This document shows positions 36,729 to 45,467 of a stretch of 64,000 nucleotides of DNA, in pieces. Numbering within the stretch: position 1 is the first letter of the stretch; every line of letters starts with the position of its first letter. A program made the position numbers and the translations under genes. Source of the DNA: a bacterium (lineage in GTDB: Bacteria > DRYD01); NCBI GenBank assembly GCA_030549815.1, contig JAUQQQ010000003.1, positions 106,813 through 170,812 of the forward strand, read 5' to 3'. The notes beneath the pieces are model-generated. The model saw only the letters and a list, made by a program, of their open reading frames with translations, did no database searches and was not told where the DNA came from.

Positions 36729-38216
36729 TCAATTATATACTTCCTTTAGTTTACTTTCAATATAATTAATAAAATGTTGAGGATTAATAGGTTCATTGGT
36801 TATCAACTTTATTAATTCTTTTGTAGTATAAGTTTTTCCATAGTCATATATATTTTCTTTGAGGAATTTTATAATGTTTTCAAAATTACCTTGTTTTATT
36901 TCATCGAAATTTACTTTATTTTTCATCGTATTGTATATTTGAGCAGATATAAGGTTGCCTAATGTGTAAGTTGGGAAATAGCCAAATAATGATTCTGCCC
37001 AATGTATGTCTTGTAAAACACCTATGCTATCGTTTTCAGGATAATATCCAAAATATTCTTTGAAAGTTTCATTCCATAATTCTGGTAATTCTTCTAACCT
37101 AATGTTTTCATTGAATATTTTCCTTTCTATGTTGAATCTGAGAATAATGTGTAGATTGTATGTAGTTTCATCTGCTTCTGTTCTTATTGGTTTTAAATCT
37201 ATTTTATTTATGTGCTTAATAAAATCATCTATTTTTATATTTTTAAAATCTTCAATATGTTTGGTTAATTCTCTGTAGAAGAATTCCCAGAAGTTTCTAC
37301 TTCTTCCAATTATGTTTTCGAAGAATCTTGATTGGGATTCGTGAATACTTAAGGATATACTATTTGATACAGGTTGTCCAAAGTATTTACTTGAGGGTAA
37401 ATAATAATCGTATAGTCCGTGTCCCAATTCGTGTAATGTTCCAAATATTGCGCTTTCTATCGAGTTATATCTTGTTGTAATTCTTATATCAAAAGGGGAA
37501 ATTGTTGTTGCAAATGGGTGTGATGTAGGGTCTAAGCGGATTTCTAAATTACTAATCTTTTTTATTAAGAATTTGCAGAATTGCTCAAGTTTTTGAGTAT
37601 CGAATTTTATTTTATCTATTTCAATCTTTGGAACTTCTTTGCCTTTATATTTTTGGATAATCTTTATTAAGTTTTCTTTAAGTGGTGAAAATATTTTTTC
37701 TATTTCCTTTGGTGTTATATCTATTTCATATCCTTTAACGAGAGCTTCATAAGGTTCTTCATCGTATCCCCATTTTTCTATCATTTCTTTATTTATCGAT
37801 ACTATTTTTTTTAAGTAAGGCAAAAGTATTTTGAATTTTTTTTCTTTCTTAGCTTTTTCCCATGCTTGTAAAGACGTAGGAATTAAGGATGACAATTTTG
37901 AGATTAATTTGGGTGGTATCTTGCTATTTCTTTCATATTCAAATTTCCACCATTTAACATTTACCCATTCAATGCTGTATTTTTTATAATCATCTAAATT
38001 TAGGGAGTTAACAAGTTGTCCGTATTTTTTTGATGTTCTTACTTTATGTATGTATTCAGTTATTATGGCGATTTGTTTTCCTCTGTATTCTGCAGCTTTG
38101 GGATTCATGCATACTCTATCATCCCAATACAACAAACTCAGGATACTATCATAGTGTGCTAATTGCTCATTTATTTTTAGAAGTTTTTTATATGTTTCAT
38201 TTTTTACTTTTAACAT
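36729..38216 (-). CDS. M32 family metallocarboxypeptidase (Taq-type)
   Basis: M32 enzymes remove C-terminal residues from peptides in the cytosol. The 495-residue product has the zinc motif HELGH at 262-266 in FGTLHELGHGLYD, the HESQSRFFEN motif at 292-301 with the third zinc ligand and the family's IRTEADETTYNLHII segment near 335. Length is typical (~500) and no signal peptide is present. Together with two M14 peptidases and the subtilase this gives the window four peptidases. AGGAGGTA lies before the start. Confidence 0.94.
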   Translation of the reverse strand: MLKVKNETYKKLLKINEQLAHYDSILSLLYWDDRVCMNPKAAEYRGKQIAIITEYIHKVRTSKKYGQLVNSLNLDDYKKYSIEWVNVKWWKFEYERNSKIPPKLISKLSSLIPTSLQAWEKAKKEKKFKILLPYLKKIVSINKEMIEKWGYDEEPYEALVKGYEIDITPKEIEKIFSPLKENLIKIIQKYKGKEVPKIEIDKIKFDTQKLEQFCKFLIKKISNLEIRLDPTSHPFATTISPFDIRITTRYNSIESAIFGTLHELGHGLYDYYLPSSKYFGQPVSNSISLSIHESQSRFFENIIGRSRNFWEFFYRELTKHIEDFKNIKIDDFIKHINKIDLKPIRTEADETTYNLHIILRFNIERKIFNENIRLEELPELWNETFKEYFGYYPENDSIGVLQDIHWAESLFGYFPTYTLGNLISAQIYNTMKNKVNFDEIKQGNFENIIKFLKENIYDYGKTYTTKELIKLITNEPINPQHFINYIESKLKEVYN

Positions 38217-38297
38217 ACTACCTCCTCAATATTATTTAACTATTTTTATTTTATATTTCAATAAATTTTCTAAAGCTACCTTTTTTATGTTTTAAGA

Positions 38298-39542
38298 TTA
38301 TGAATTTGTATCTGTATTTTTATAGTGGGATATTATTTTTTTATCTATTTTCATTATTTCTTTAAGGAAGGTTTTTGTTAGTTCGTAGGTTTCTTCTTTT
38401 AGGCTTTCTAATTCATTTTTTGTGGGGAAGAAGTTTGATCCTATTTCTATTGTGTAAGATAAAGTCCCTAGTGCATCAGCGATAGATATCATTGTTCCTG
38501 TTGTAGGATATAATTCTGTATCTTTTTCAATCCAATATTTATTTCCAATTGATTGATTCATTTTATCTGCTACTATTTCATATGTTTTAACTTTATCTTT
38601 GTCATTTTTAGGGTAAAGTATCATGTTTCCAAAACCATGAAAATCCAAAATGGCATCTATTTTTTTATTTTTTATAAAATTAAGCAGGTTTCTTGTTTCT
38701 ATTTCACTGTTTCCTGCTGATCCTCTGTAGGCATCGCTATATTCATTGTCGCTTGCGCCTATGTCATCATCTGTTCTATCTGGTTTATCTTCAGGTAATC
38801 TATATAGTTCAGGTTTTTCTTCAATATGGAAATTTCTATTTAGATCTACTCCTATCAACTTACCGTCTTTCTTGTACATATTTTTTCTCCACATAAAATT
38901 TGTATTAAGGGAGTATTCATAGCCATCTGGATTTGCAACTGGTAATAAATAAATTTCGCAATTATTAAGTATGTTTGATATTTCTTCTTGATCTTTGTTT
39001 TTCAAGAGAGTGCTCATGATATTTAGGACTGTTTCTGCAGGTGCCCATTCTCTTGCATGCATTGTTCCTTGAATAAATATTTTTTTCTTTGTATTTTTTG
39101 AATTAGGGTTTGTTATTTTTAGTCCTATCATATCCCTTCCTTCTGTTGTTTTTCCCAAGTTTATAATCTCAGTAAAATTGGGGTATTCTTGATTTAATTG
39201 TTTTACTGTATTTACTATTTCGTCATAGTGTTTATAATTTTTTATTGAGCCTGGATGTTGTTGAAAGAAGATTTGTAGATAATGTTTCATAAAACCCTTA
39301 GCTAAAGTTTCTGCTGTATTTTCAGGAAGATGTTGAAATTGCTTTTTTATTATTGATACTATTTCTTTAGGTTCGATAAAGTTATCTTTATTTTCATCGA
39401 AGCGTTGTAGAAATTTTTTATCTTCCAGTATATGGTATAACATTGAGCCTATTTTTAATTTTGGATCATTATTATTTTCTCTAGTTTTTAGATAATTTGA
39501 ATTTAGCAACTTGTTAAGGGTTATTTGATTAACTGTGTTCAT
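38298..39542 (-). CDS. M14 zinc carboxypeptidase with N-terminal EF-hand-like motif
   Basis: The catalytic domain (about 100-414) has zinc ligands His162 and Glu165 in GTMHAREW and His302 in LDFHGFGN, the Arg/Asn substrate pair region GVDLNRNF at 231-238 and the general base Glu366 in YTIEIGSNFFP. The ~95-residue N-terminus carries an EF-hand loop DENKDNFIEPKE at 49-60, suggesting calcium binding. No signal peptide is visible. It is a paralogue of the protein at 52378-53583 with the same layout. GGAGGG lies before the ATG, and a weak copy of the TTWACA repeat is upstream. Confidence 0.9.
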   Translation of the reverse strand: MNTVNQITLNKLLNSNYLKTRENNNDPKLKIGSMLYHILEDKKFLQRFDENKDNFIEPKEIVSIIKKQFQHLPENTAETLAKGFMKHYLQIFFQQHPGSIKNYKHYDEIVNTVKQLNQEYPNFTEIINLGKTTEGRDMIGLKITNPNSKNTKKKIFIQGTMHAREWAPAETVLNIMSTLLKNKDQEEISNILNNCEIYLLPVANPDGYEYSLNTNFMWRKNMYKKDGKLIGVDLNRNFHIEEKPELYRLPEDKPDRTDDDIGASDNEYSDAYRGSAGNSEIETRNLLNFIKNKKIDAILDFHGFGNMILYPKNDKDKVKTYEIVADKMNQSIGNKYWIEKDTELYPTTGTMISIADALGTLSYTIEIGSNFFPTKNELESLKEETYELTKTFLKEIMKIDKKIISHYKNTDTNS

Positions 39543-39619
39543 TTTTTATCCCTCCTTTTTGTTTTTATTTTTTATAGCGTAATATTTGAGGAAATTTTAT
39601 TAAAAATTTGAAATCTAAT

Positions 39620-39636
39620 TTTTAAATTTTTGTTAA
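39620..39636 (-). promoter_or_regulatory. Weak Pho-box-like repeat, site E
   Basis: On the minus strand TTAACA-AAAAT-TTAAAA: the first hexamer is perfect and the second has one mismatch to TTWACA, with the same 11-bp spacing. It lies 78 bases before the M14 peptidase start. In such an A/T-rich region a chance match is quite possible. Confidence 0.3.
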
Positions 39637-39740
39637 TTTTGATATGAATTTTTTAAAATATGAAATTTTTCTATATGAAATTTTTCTAAAGGGTAATTAT
39701 TATAAATAGTAGAATAATACAAATAAAAAAGTTGTTAAAT

Positions 39741-40262
39741 ATGGAGTTAGTTTTTAATAATTTTGAAATAAAAAAGGCTATTTTAAATTTGTCTTCTAAA
39801 ATTTCCGAATATTTATCTAAAATTTCATCTAAAATTTCATCTAAAATTTCAGATTCAGTTCATTTCATTACTATTCTAAAAGAAGGGATTCATTTTTCTG
39901 TTGATCTATCCAAAGCTTTAAGCGACTATGATTTGATATTGGATTATATTTTTCTTGAAAACATTAATCCTGAAAACAGGGAATTAGCTATAGAGAAAGA
40001 TATATTTTTACCTGTCAAAAACAAAGTTGTTATTGTTTGCTCAGTCTTAACAAGAACGGGATATGAGATAACTTTTATTGAAAATTATCTAAAAATTAGG
40101 GGAGCAAAGGATATTAAAACTGTTTCTTTAATCTGTAAAGAGGGTACCCTTAAGAAACCTGACTTTTATCACTTTACTGTTCCTGATGGTTATTATTTAG
40201 TTGGTTATGGACTTGATTACCATGAAAAATACAGAAATTTAGAAAATATATATAAGATTTAA
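39741..40262 (+). CDS. HPRT-like phosphoribosyltransferase with altered PRPP motif
   Basis: The C-terminal segment KKPDFYHFTVP...YYLVGYGLDYHEKYRNLENI is clearly hypoxanthine phosphoribosyltransferase, and ILKEGIHFSVDLSKAL resembles its PPi-loop strand. However, the PRPP-binding motif, normally VEDIxDTG with two catalytic acidic residues, reads VCSVLTRTGYE, so the acidic pair and the general-base Asp are gone. The enzyme may be inactive or changed in function. Start: ATG 39741 (a TTG at 39732 is also possible); no good ribosome site is seen. A 12-bp triple repeat lies inside the gene. It ends 2 bases before the exonuclease gene. Confidence 0.7.
   Translation: MELVFNNFEIKKAILNLSSKISEYLSKISSKISSKISDSVHFITILKEGIHFSVDLSKALSDYDLILDYIFLENINPENRELAIEKDIFLPVKNKVVIVCSVLTRTGYEITFIENYLKIRGAKDIKTVSLICKEGTLKKPDFYHFTVPDGYYLVGYGLDYHEKYRNLENIYKI
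39815..39850 (+). repeat. Three exact 12-bp in-frame tandem repeats
   Basis: The unit ATCTAAAATTTC occurs three times head to tail and adds three SKIS-type tetrapeptides in a helix near residue 28 of the HPRT-like protein. A related degenerate unit (TCTAAAATTTCC) precedes it. It is probably a slippage product. Confidence 0.9.
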
Positions 40263-40264
40263 AA

Positions 40265-41104
40265 ATGTTGTTCATCATCGATACGTATAGTGTTTTGTAT
40301 AGATTGTTTTTTGCTTTACCTGAACTTACCTCTAAAAATACCCCTATTAATGCCATTTATGGTCTTGTTAAATTAATGATAAAATTGACGAAAGAATACA
40401 AACCTAAATACTTGGTTTTTTGTGTAGATAAAGGAAAGTCTGATAGGGATAAAGTAATAAAGGAATACAAGGCTCACCGAAAACCTACTTCTGATAAATT
40501 TAAACAGCAGATACCCATATTCTATGAAATGGCTAATTCTGCAGGATTTAAAGTTTTTGGAATAGAAAATACAGAAGCTGACGATTCCATTGCTACTCTA
40601 ACTAACATCTTTAAACAACAAACACAGATATACGTATTATCAGGTGATAAGGATTTGCTTCAGCTTTTGGATAATAAAAAAGTTTTTGTTTTACTTATGA
40701 AAAAAGGGATAACTGACGTTGATTTTTACGATGACAAAAAATTTAAAACAGAATTTGGTTTTGATAGTAATCTTTACCCTTATTATAAGGCACTCGTTGG
40801 AGATAACTCTGATAATATAAAGGGAGTGAAGGGAATAGGACCTAAGAAAGCTAAAGAAATAATTCAAAAATACACTAATATCAATGAATATTTATCCTCA
40901 ACACTAACTCCTGAAGATTATAAAATTTTTCGTAATAATTTGGAAGTAGTTATACTTAAGTATAAGGATATTAGTATGAATTTGGAGGATTTAAAAATTT
41001 CTAATGATTGGTATAAAAAACAGGAGTTTATTAATTTTATTAAGAAGTATAATTTTGTGAGTATTTTAAAGGAAGTGGAGGAGAAGCAGTTAAAACTATT
41101 TTGA
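40265..41104 (+). CDS. Stand-alone 5'-3' exonuclease (PolA N-terminal domain homologue)
   Basis: This flap-type nuclease removes RNA primers and 5' flaps. The 279-residue product matches the N-terminal domain of DNA polymerase I: LFIIDTYSVLYRLFFALP with metal-binding Asp6 near the start, a VFCVDKGKSDRDKVIKEYKAHRKP segment near 52, IENTEADDSIATL near 101 (acidic cluster), YVLSGDKDLLQLL near 121, and the helix-hairpin-helix GDNSDNIKGVKGIGPKKAKEII near 180. No polymerase domain follows; the next feature is a tRNA. Free-standing forms occur in several deep lineages. Confidence 0.92.
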   Translation: MLFIIDTYSVLYRLFFALPELTSKNTPINAIYGLVKLMIKLTKEYKPKYLVFCVDKGKSDRDKVIKEYKAHRKPTSDKFKQQIPIFYEMANSAGFKVFGIENTEADDSIATLTNIFKQQTQIYVLSGDKDLLQLLDNKKVFVLLMKKGITDVDFYDDKKFKTEFGFDSNLYPYYKALVGDNSDNIKGVKGIGPKKAKEIIQKYTNINEYLSSTLTPEDYKIFRNNLEVVILKYKDISMNLEDLKISNDWYKKQEFINFIKKYNFVSILKEVEEKQLKLF

Positions 41105-41133
41105 ACAAATTTGATTTTTTTGTCCACTATATA

Positions 41134-41221
41134 GGAGGGATGGCTGAGCGGTCGAAAGCGGCGGTCTCGAAAACCGTTGTGGAGTTATACTCCACCGGGG
41201 GTTCGAATCCCCCTCCCTCCG
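41134..41221 (+). tRNA. tRNA-Ser (anticodon CGA)
   Basis: It has a 7-bp acceptor GGAGGGA/TCCCTCC, a D arm with TGGCTGAGCGGTCGAAAGCG, an anticodon loop CTCGAAA giving CGA, and a long class II variable arm (TGTGGAGTTATACTCCACC region) as expected for serine. The T arm is GGGGGTTCGAATCCCCC, with G as discriminator. CCA is not encoded. It ends only 10 bases before the next coding start. Confidence 0.95.
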
Positions 41222-41231
41222 TACTATCCCA

Positions 41232-42527
41232 ATGGATATAATCCAAATAAAAAAATCAATAGAAGAATGGCAAAAAATATTACCCAAAGCTGATAATTAC
41301 AAAATAATTAAAATTATCCAAGAAGTTATCAGTTTATACCCAAAATTAGATGAAAAACAAAAAGAATTGTTTTTGGTTAATTTTAAACCCATTCAAAAAA
41401 AGATTTTTGACTATATATATTCAAATGATCCCTTTCTAAGAAAACATTTGGTTTTATTAGCTTCTATATTAAACTCTAATGAATTGATATTGGATGTTAT
41501 AAAGTATCTAAAAATTGAAAAAGATTATGATAATATTATGGTATATTTGGATTATATTGATAAGTTTAAGGTTGTTGGTTTTGTAGAAAATTTATTTGAT
41601 TTTACTAAAACCCCAGATCTACCATTTGCCATTAAACTAAAAGCTTTTTATATAATCCTTGTTTTATCAACAGGATATAAAAGTTATGAAAAATTTCTTG
41701 ATTTTATCTTTGAAGAATTGAAAAATGTATTCATTCAGTCTAAGAAGATGTATTTTCAATTAATTGTTAATTTTTTGAATGATTTTTTATTCTATACTCT
41801 CAATTTCTTAAGTAATAAAGAATGTCCTAAGAATTTGTCAGTTTATTCTCCTAATATTTTGTCAATTTTTTCTAATTTCTATAATACCTTATTTTTTAGA
41901 TTAATTGATTTTGTAAAATTTATAGTTCAAAAAAGCGAAGAAGATGAAAAAGTTGTTAATATTATTTCTAAAGCATTCTTATTGTTATTTGTTATATATT
42001 GTGTTTTAAAGGAAAACAAATATTTTGAAAATCAAAATCTACAAGAAAATAATGAAGAAAATATCTATGATAAGATCAATTTAATGAATTTTCTTAAAGA
42101 GATTATAGATAAAGAAAAAAAATTGATTACTGTTCTACTATTTATTTTAAACGATATTGAAGAATGTGGTATAAAGAATGCATTTAAGCAGTATTTAATG
42201 GAAAATAATAATTTAGATGAGGATTCAAGTTTTATCGGGTATTTGTTAAACTTTTTAGGTAATGAAAAGTATTCTAATATGGTTTTGCAATTTATAGACA
42301 AACTCGATTTATCCTTAACTAATTCTGAGTTAGAAAAAATTTCAGAGTTTTGTAAGAGAAGCACTAACGAAAATGATATTTTATTGTGTTTGAACATAAT
42401 GGATAAAAATTCTTATTATGAAGATATTTTTTATTTTGCAAAATATTCTGCTGGTTATTCTGAAAAAGTAAAGATAAGAATAAAAGAATTGCTACAGAAA
42501 ATGATCGAAAGTAGGAAAGATGAATAA
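41232..42527 (+). CDS. Hypothetical all-helical protein
   Basis: The 431-residue product is not recognised. It is almost entirely helical, with HEAT/ARM-like alternation of Leu, Ile, Phe and Lys, and no signal peptide or catalytic motif. Only 10 bases separate the ATG from the 3' end of tRNA-Ser, and no ribosome-binding site fits in that gap, so translation may start on a nearly leaderless mRNA after tRNA processing. Its stop overlaps the pth start by 8 bases, so coupling with pth is likely. Confidence 0.7.
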   Translation: MDIIQIKKSIEEWQKILPKADNYKIIKIIQEVISLYPKLDEKQKELFLVNFKPIQKKIFDYIYSNDPFLRKHLVLLASILNSNELILDVIKYLKIEKDYDNIMVYLDYIDKFKVVGFVENLFDFTKTPDLPFAIKLKAFYIILVLSTGYKSYEKFLDFIFEELKNVFIQSKKMYFQLIVNFLNDFLFYTLNFLSNKECPKNLSVYSPNILSIFSNFYNTLFFRLIDFVKFIVQKSEEDEKVVNIISKAFLLLFVIYCVLKENKYFENQNLQENNEENIYDKINLMNFLKEIIDKEKKLITVLLFILNDIEECGIKNAFKQYLMENNNLDEDSSFIGYLLNFLGNEKYSNMVLQFIDKLDLSLTNSELEKISEFCKRSTNENDILLCLNIMDKNSYYEDIFYFAKYSAGYSEKVKIRIKELLQKMIESRKDE

Positions 42528-43116
42528 TTTATTATTTTTTGTTGGCTTAGGTAATCCTGGTAAGAAATATCAAAGAAATAGGCATAATGCGGGTTTTATT
42601 GTCTTGGATTATTTTGTTAATGAAATTTATAAATCTAAAAGTATTGATATTAAGCAGGATTTTAAGTTTAATAGTTTGATTTATACTTTCAAAAGAGAAA
42701 ATACTGATGTTATTTGCGTTTTCCCTTTGACCTTTATGAATCTTTCGGGAAATGCTGTTAAACAGGTATTAGATTATTATAAGGTAAGTGATGCAAGCAA
42801 AAATTTAGTAGTGATCCATGATGATATGGATATTCCTTTGGGGAGTTTCAAGTTAAAGTTTGATGGTGGTGATGGAGGACATAATGGAGTAAAATCTATC
42901 ATTAACTATTTAGGAAAGGATTTTGGTAGGCTTAGGGTAGGAATATCAAAACCTATAGATAAGAATTATAAAGAGTATGTATTGCAGGATTTCTTGAACG
43001 AAGAATGGATTAGATTGAACGACATTTTACCTACATTATCTTCTATCCTTAATAACATTATAAGAGAAGGCTTTGAGATGACAATGTCTAAAATAGGAAT
43101 TTTTATTAAAAAATAA
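42520..43116 (+). CDS. pth: Peptidyl-tRNA hydrolase
   Basis: It recycles peptidyl-tRNA released from stalled ribosomes. The 198-residue product has GLGNPGKKYQRNRHNAGF at 9-26 (Asn12, catalytic His22), FMNLSGNAV near 72, VIHDDMDIPLG with Asp101, and GDGGHNGVKSII near 117. Length is typical. Confidence 0.97.
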   Translation: MNNLLFFVGLGNPGKKYQRNRHNAGFIVLDYFVNEIYKSKSIDIKQDFKFNSLIYTFKRENTDVICVFPLTFMNLSGNAVKQVLDYYKVSDASKNLVVIHDDMDIPLGSFKLKFDGGDGGHNGVKSIINYLGKDFGRLRVGISKPIDKNYKEYVLQDFLNEEWIRLNDILPTLSSILNNIIREGFEMTMSKIGIFIKK

Positions 43117-43146
43117 AAAAATATTTAGGTAAAGGAGGTATTGCAA

Positions 43147-44502
43147 ATGGATAAACAAATTTACCATGAAATAGCTTCCAAGAGGTTGATACCACATTTT
43201 GCTCTTTGGAAAGAAATAGAAAAATACGGGCCAAGAATAATATCTAAAGGTAAAGGAGTTTATCTATGGGATATTGATGGAAATCAATATATCGATGCAA
43301 TGTCTATTTTATGGGTTGTTAATGTTGGACATGGGAGAGAAGAAATCATTAATGCTATGTATGAGCAGATGCAAAAAATAAACTATGTTTCTCTTTTTGG
43401 TGGTTATCACCATGAAAAGGCATTGGAATTGGCAGATTTAATTTGTTCTATTCTACCAGTTTCTTCGGTTTTCTTTTCAAATAGTGGAAGTGAAGCAATA
43501 GAAACAGCTATAAAGCTTTCCAAACAATACCATTACGTTAATGGTAATCCTCAGAAGTACAAAATAATTGGTAGGTGGCATTCATATCACGGTGTTACTT
43601 ACGGTGCTTTAAGTGTTTCAGGTATTAGACAAAATAGGAATTTCTTTGAGCCACTTGTTCCAGGATTTATACATTTTGATGTTCCTTACTGCTATAGGTG
43701 TCCTTTTAATCAAAAGTATCCAGAGTGTAATTTGAGATGCGCTGATGATTTTGAAAGGTTAGTAGAAAATGAAGGGCCTAAGACTATTGCTGCTGTAATT
43801 GTTGAGCCAGTGATGTCTGCTTTAGGTTCTGTCTTTGCTCCTGATATAAAAGAGTATTATAGAAGAATTAGAGAGGTTTGTGATAAGTATGATATAATTT
43901 TGATTTTTGACGAGGTTAATAATGGTTTTGGTAGAACTGGAAAATTCTTTGCTTATGAACATACAGGAGTTGTACCAGATATGTTTGTTTTAGGTAAAGG
44001 TATAACGAGTGGTTACGCACCGTTGGGTGCAACTGCGGTTAATGAAAAAATAACGAGTGTCTTTAAAGAGTGGATGTTTGTTCATGGTCTTACTTTTGGG
44101 GGACATCCGATTTCTTCCGCTGCTGCTATCGAAAATATTAAAATAATAAAAAACGAAAAATTGTATGAAAATGCTGATAAAATGGGACATTATTTAGGGG
44201 AAAGATTAAAGGAAATGTTAGAGTTTGACATTGTTGGTGATGTAAGAGGTATAGGATTACACTGGTCTATTGAATATGTGGATGATAAGAAAACAAAGAA
44301 ACCTATTCCTTCTAAATTCTGGGTTGCTGCTAAGGTGGAGAAGGAATTGTTAAAGAATGGTGTTTATTTAGCTCGTGCCTCTGTCGATAGAACTTACATT
44401 GCTCCCCCCTTAATAATAAATAAAGATCAAATCGATTTTATCATCGATAAATTGAAAAAGTCAGTATACGAAGTTCAAAAGGAATATAAAAGTTTGGTGT
44501 AA
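43147..44502 (+). CDS. Class III aminotransferase (omega-amino acid type)
   Basis: The ATG at 43147 follows AAAGGAGG with good spacing; a TTG 6 bases earlier is possible. The 451-residue PLP enzyme has FFSNSGSEAIETAIKL near 109, GRWHSYHGVTYGALSVSG near 142, LIFDEVNNGFGRTG near 252 and the PLP Lys284 in LGKGITSGYAPLGA. A Cys cluster (Cys182, 185, 194, 198) may form a structural zinc site, as in taurine/beta-alanine:pyruvate-type members. The substrate is uncertain (an omega-amino acid or amine with pyruvate). Confidence 0.9.
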   Translation: MDKQIYHEIASKRLIPHFALWKEIEKYGPRIISKGKGVYLWDIDGNQYIDAMSILWVVNVGHGREEIINAMYEQMQKINYVSLFGGYHHEKALELADLICSILPVSSVFFSNSGSEAIETAIKLSKQYHYVNGNPQKYKIIGRWHSYHGVTYGALSVSGIRQNRNFFEPLVPGFIHFDVPYCYRCPFNQKYPECNLRCADDFERLVENEGPKTIAAVIVEPVMSALGSVFAPDIKEYYRRIREVCDKYDIILIFDEVNNGFGRTGKFFAYEHTGVVPDMFVLGKGITSGYAPLGATAVNEKITSVFKEWMFVHGLTFGGHPISSAAAIENIKIIKNEKLYENADKMGHYLGERLKEMLEFDIVGDVRGIGLHWSIEYVDDKKTKKPIPSKFWVAAKVEKELLKNGVYLARASVDRTYIAPPLIINKDQIDFIIDKLKKSVYEVQKEYKSLV

Positions 44503-44509
44503 TATAGCA

Positions 44510-45460
44510 ATGGAATTTAATTGTGTTAGTATAAGTTTAGGTAGTTCAAAGAGAGATAAATTCATTTCTTTTAATATCGGTGATAACGTTATAAATATTT
44601 GTAGGATGGGTTTTGATGGTGATTTGGTAATCGCTAAAAAAATGATAGAAAAGTTACAAGATGAAGAAGTTGATTCTATTGGACTGGGCGGGATAGATTT
44701 ACTTTTGTTTATCAACAACAATTATTTTGTCATAAAAGATGCTAAGATTCTATATGATCAGTCTTATAGGATTCCCGTTGTTGATGGAAGCATAACAAAG
44801 AGAATCTTAGAGCCTATCATAGTTGAAAATTTAATAAAAGATGGAATTTTAAAAAGGGATCAAAAAGTTTTGTTAGTTAGCTCTTTAGATAGGTTTCAGA
44901 CTTTGCTGACTTTCCTAAATAGTGGTTTTAATGTTTTGATAGGCGACTTAGTTTTCGCTTTAAAGATTGATAAAATTTTGAACAATCCCAAAGAAATAGA
45001 GGAAATTGCTAAAATTTTATTAAGCGATGTTTTGAATTTACCTTTTAATTTGATATATCCTATTGGTAAAGAACAAGAGAAAGATGATGAAGCTATATTA
45101 AATATAATTAAAAAGTATGATTTTGATATAGTTTTTGGAGATTTCCATTATATAAGAAAAATTCAAAAATTGCTAAAAAACAAAATTGTTATAACTAATA
45201 CTTTGACCGACAAAAATATTGAAGAATTAAAAAAGATTGAAGTTAAGTTACTTATATCAACGGGTATTTATGTAGAGGGTAGATCTTTTGGAGCAAATGT
45301 CACTGATTCTATCTTTGCAGCCTATTGTCTTAAATTGAAGAATAAAAAGATTTCTCCTTTTGAACCATTGGATAGACAAATCTATTTGGAATTTGTAAAC
45401 GACTTTTTGAGGATTGGAGAATTAAAAGGAAAAGTTATTATTGATATAGAAAAATATTAA
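44510..45460 (+). CDS. Conserved protein of the family often labelled quinate 5-dehydrogenase
   Basis: The 316-residue product opens with VSISLGSSKRDK and continues with RMGFDGDLVIAKKMI, IGLGGIDLLLF near 57, VVDGSITKRILE near 88, and a late TGIYVEGRSFGANVTDS segment. I recall this pattern from proteins annotated as quinate 5-dehydrogenase in thermophilic bacteria, but no shikimate-type catalytic motif is evident and the label is doubtful. It lies between the aminotransferase and fliR. Confidence 0.7.
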   Translation: MEFNCVSISLGSSKRDKFISFNIGDNVINICRMGFDGDLVIAKKMIEKLQDEEVDSIGLGGIDLLLFINNNYFVIKDAKILYDQSYRIPVVDGSITKRILEPIIVENLIKDGILKRDQKVLLVSSLDRFQTLLTFLNSGFNVLIGDLVFALKIDKILNNPKEIEEIAKILLSDVLNLPFNLIYPIGKEQEKDDEAILNIIKKYDFDIVFGDFHYIRKIQKLLKNKIVITNTLTDKNIEELKKIEVKLLISTGIYVEGRSFGANVTDSIFAAYCLKLKNKKISPFEPLDRQIYLEFVNDFLRIGELKGKVIIDIEKY

Positions 45461-45467
45461 AAGAATT

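Noticed and set aside
39815-39850. Possible CRISPR or regulatory repeat array
   Set aside because: The repeats are 12 bp, contiguous, without spacers, and in frame inside a coding gene; slippage is the simpler explanation.
41096-41287. Minus-strand frame crossing tRNA-Ser
   Set aside because: It runs through a perfectly folding tRNA gene and has no ribosome site.
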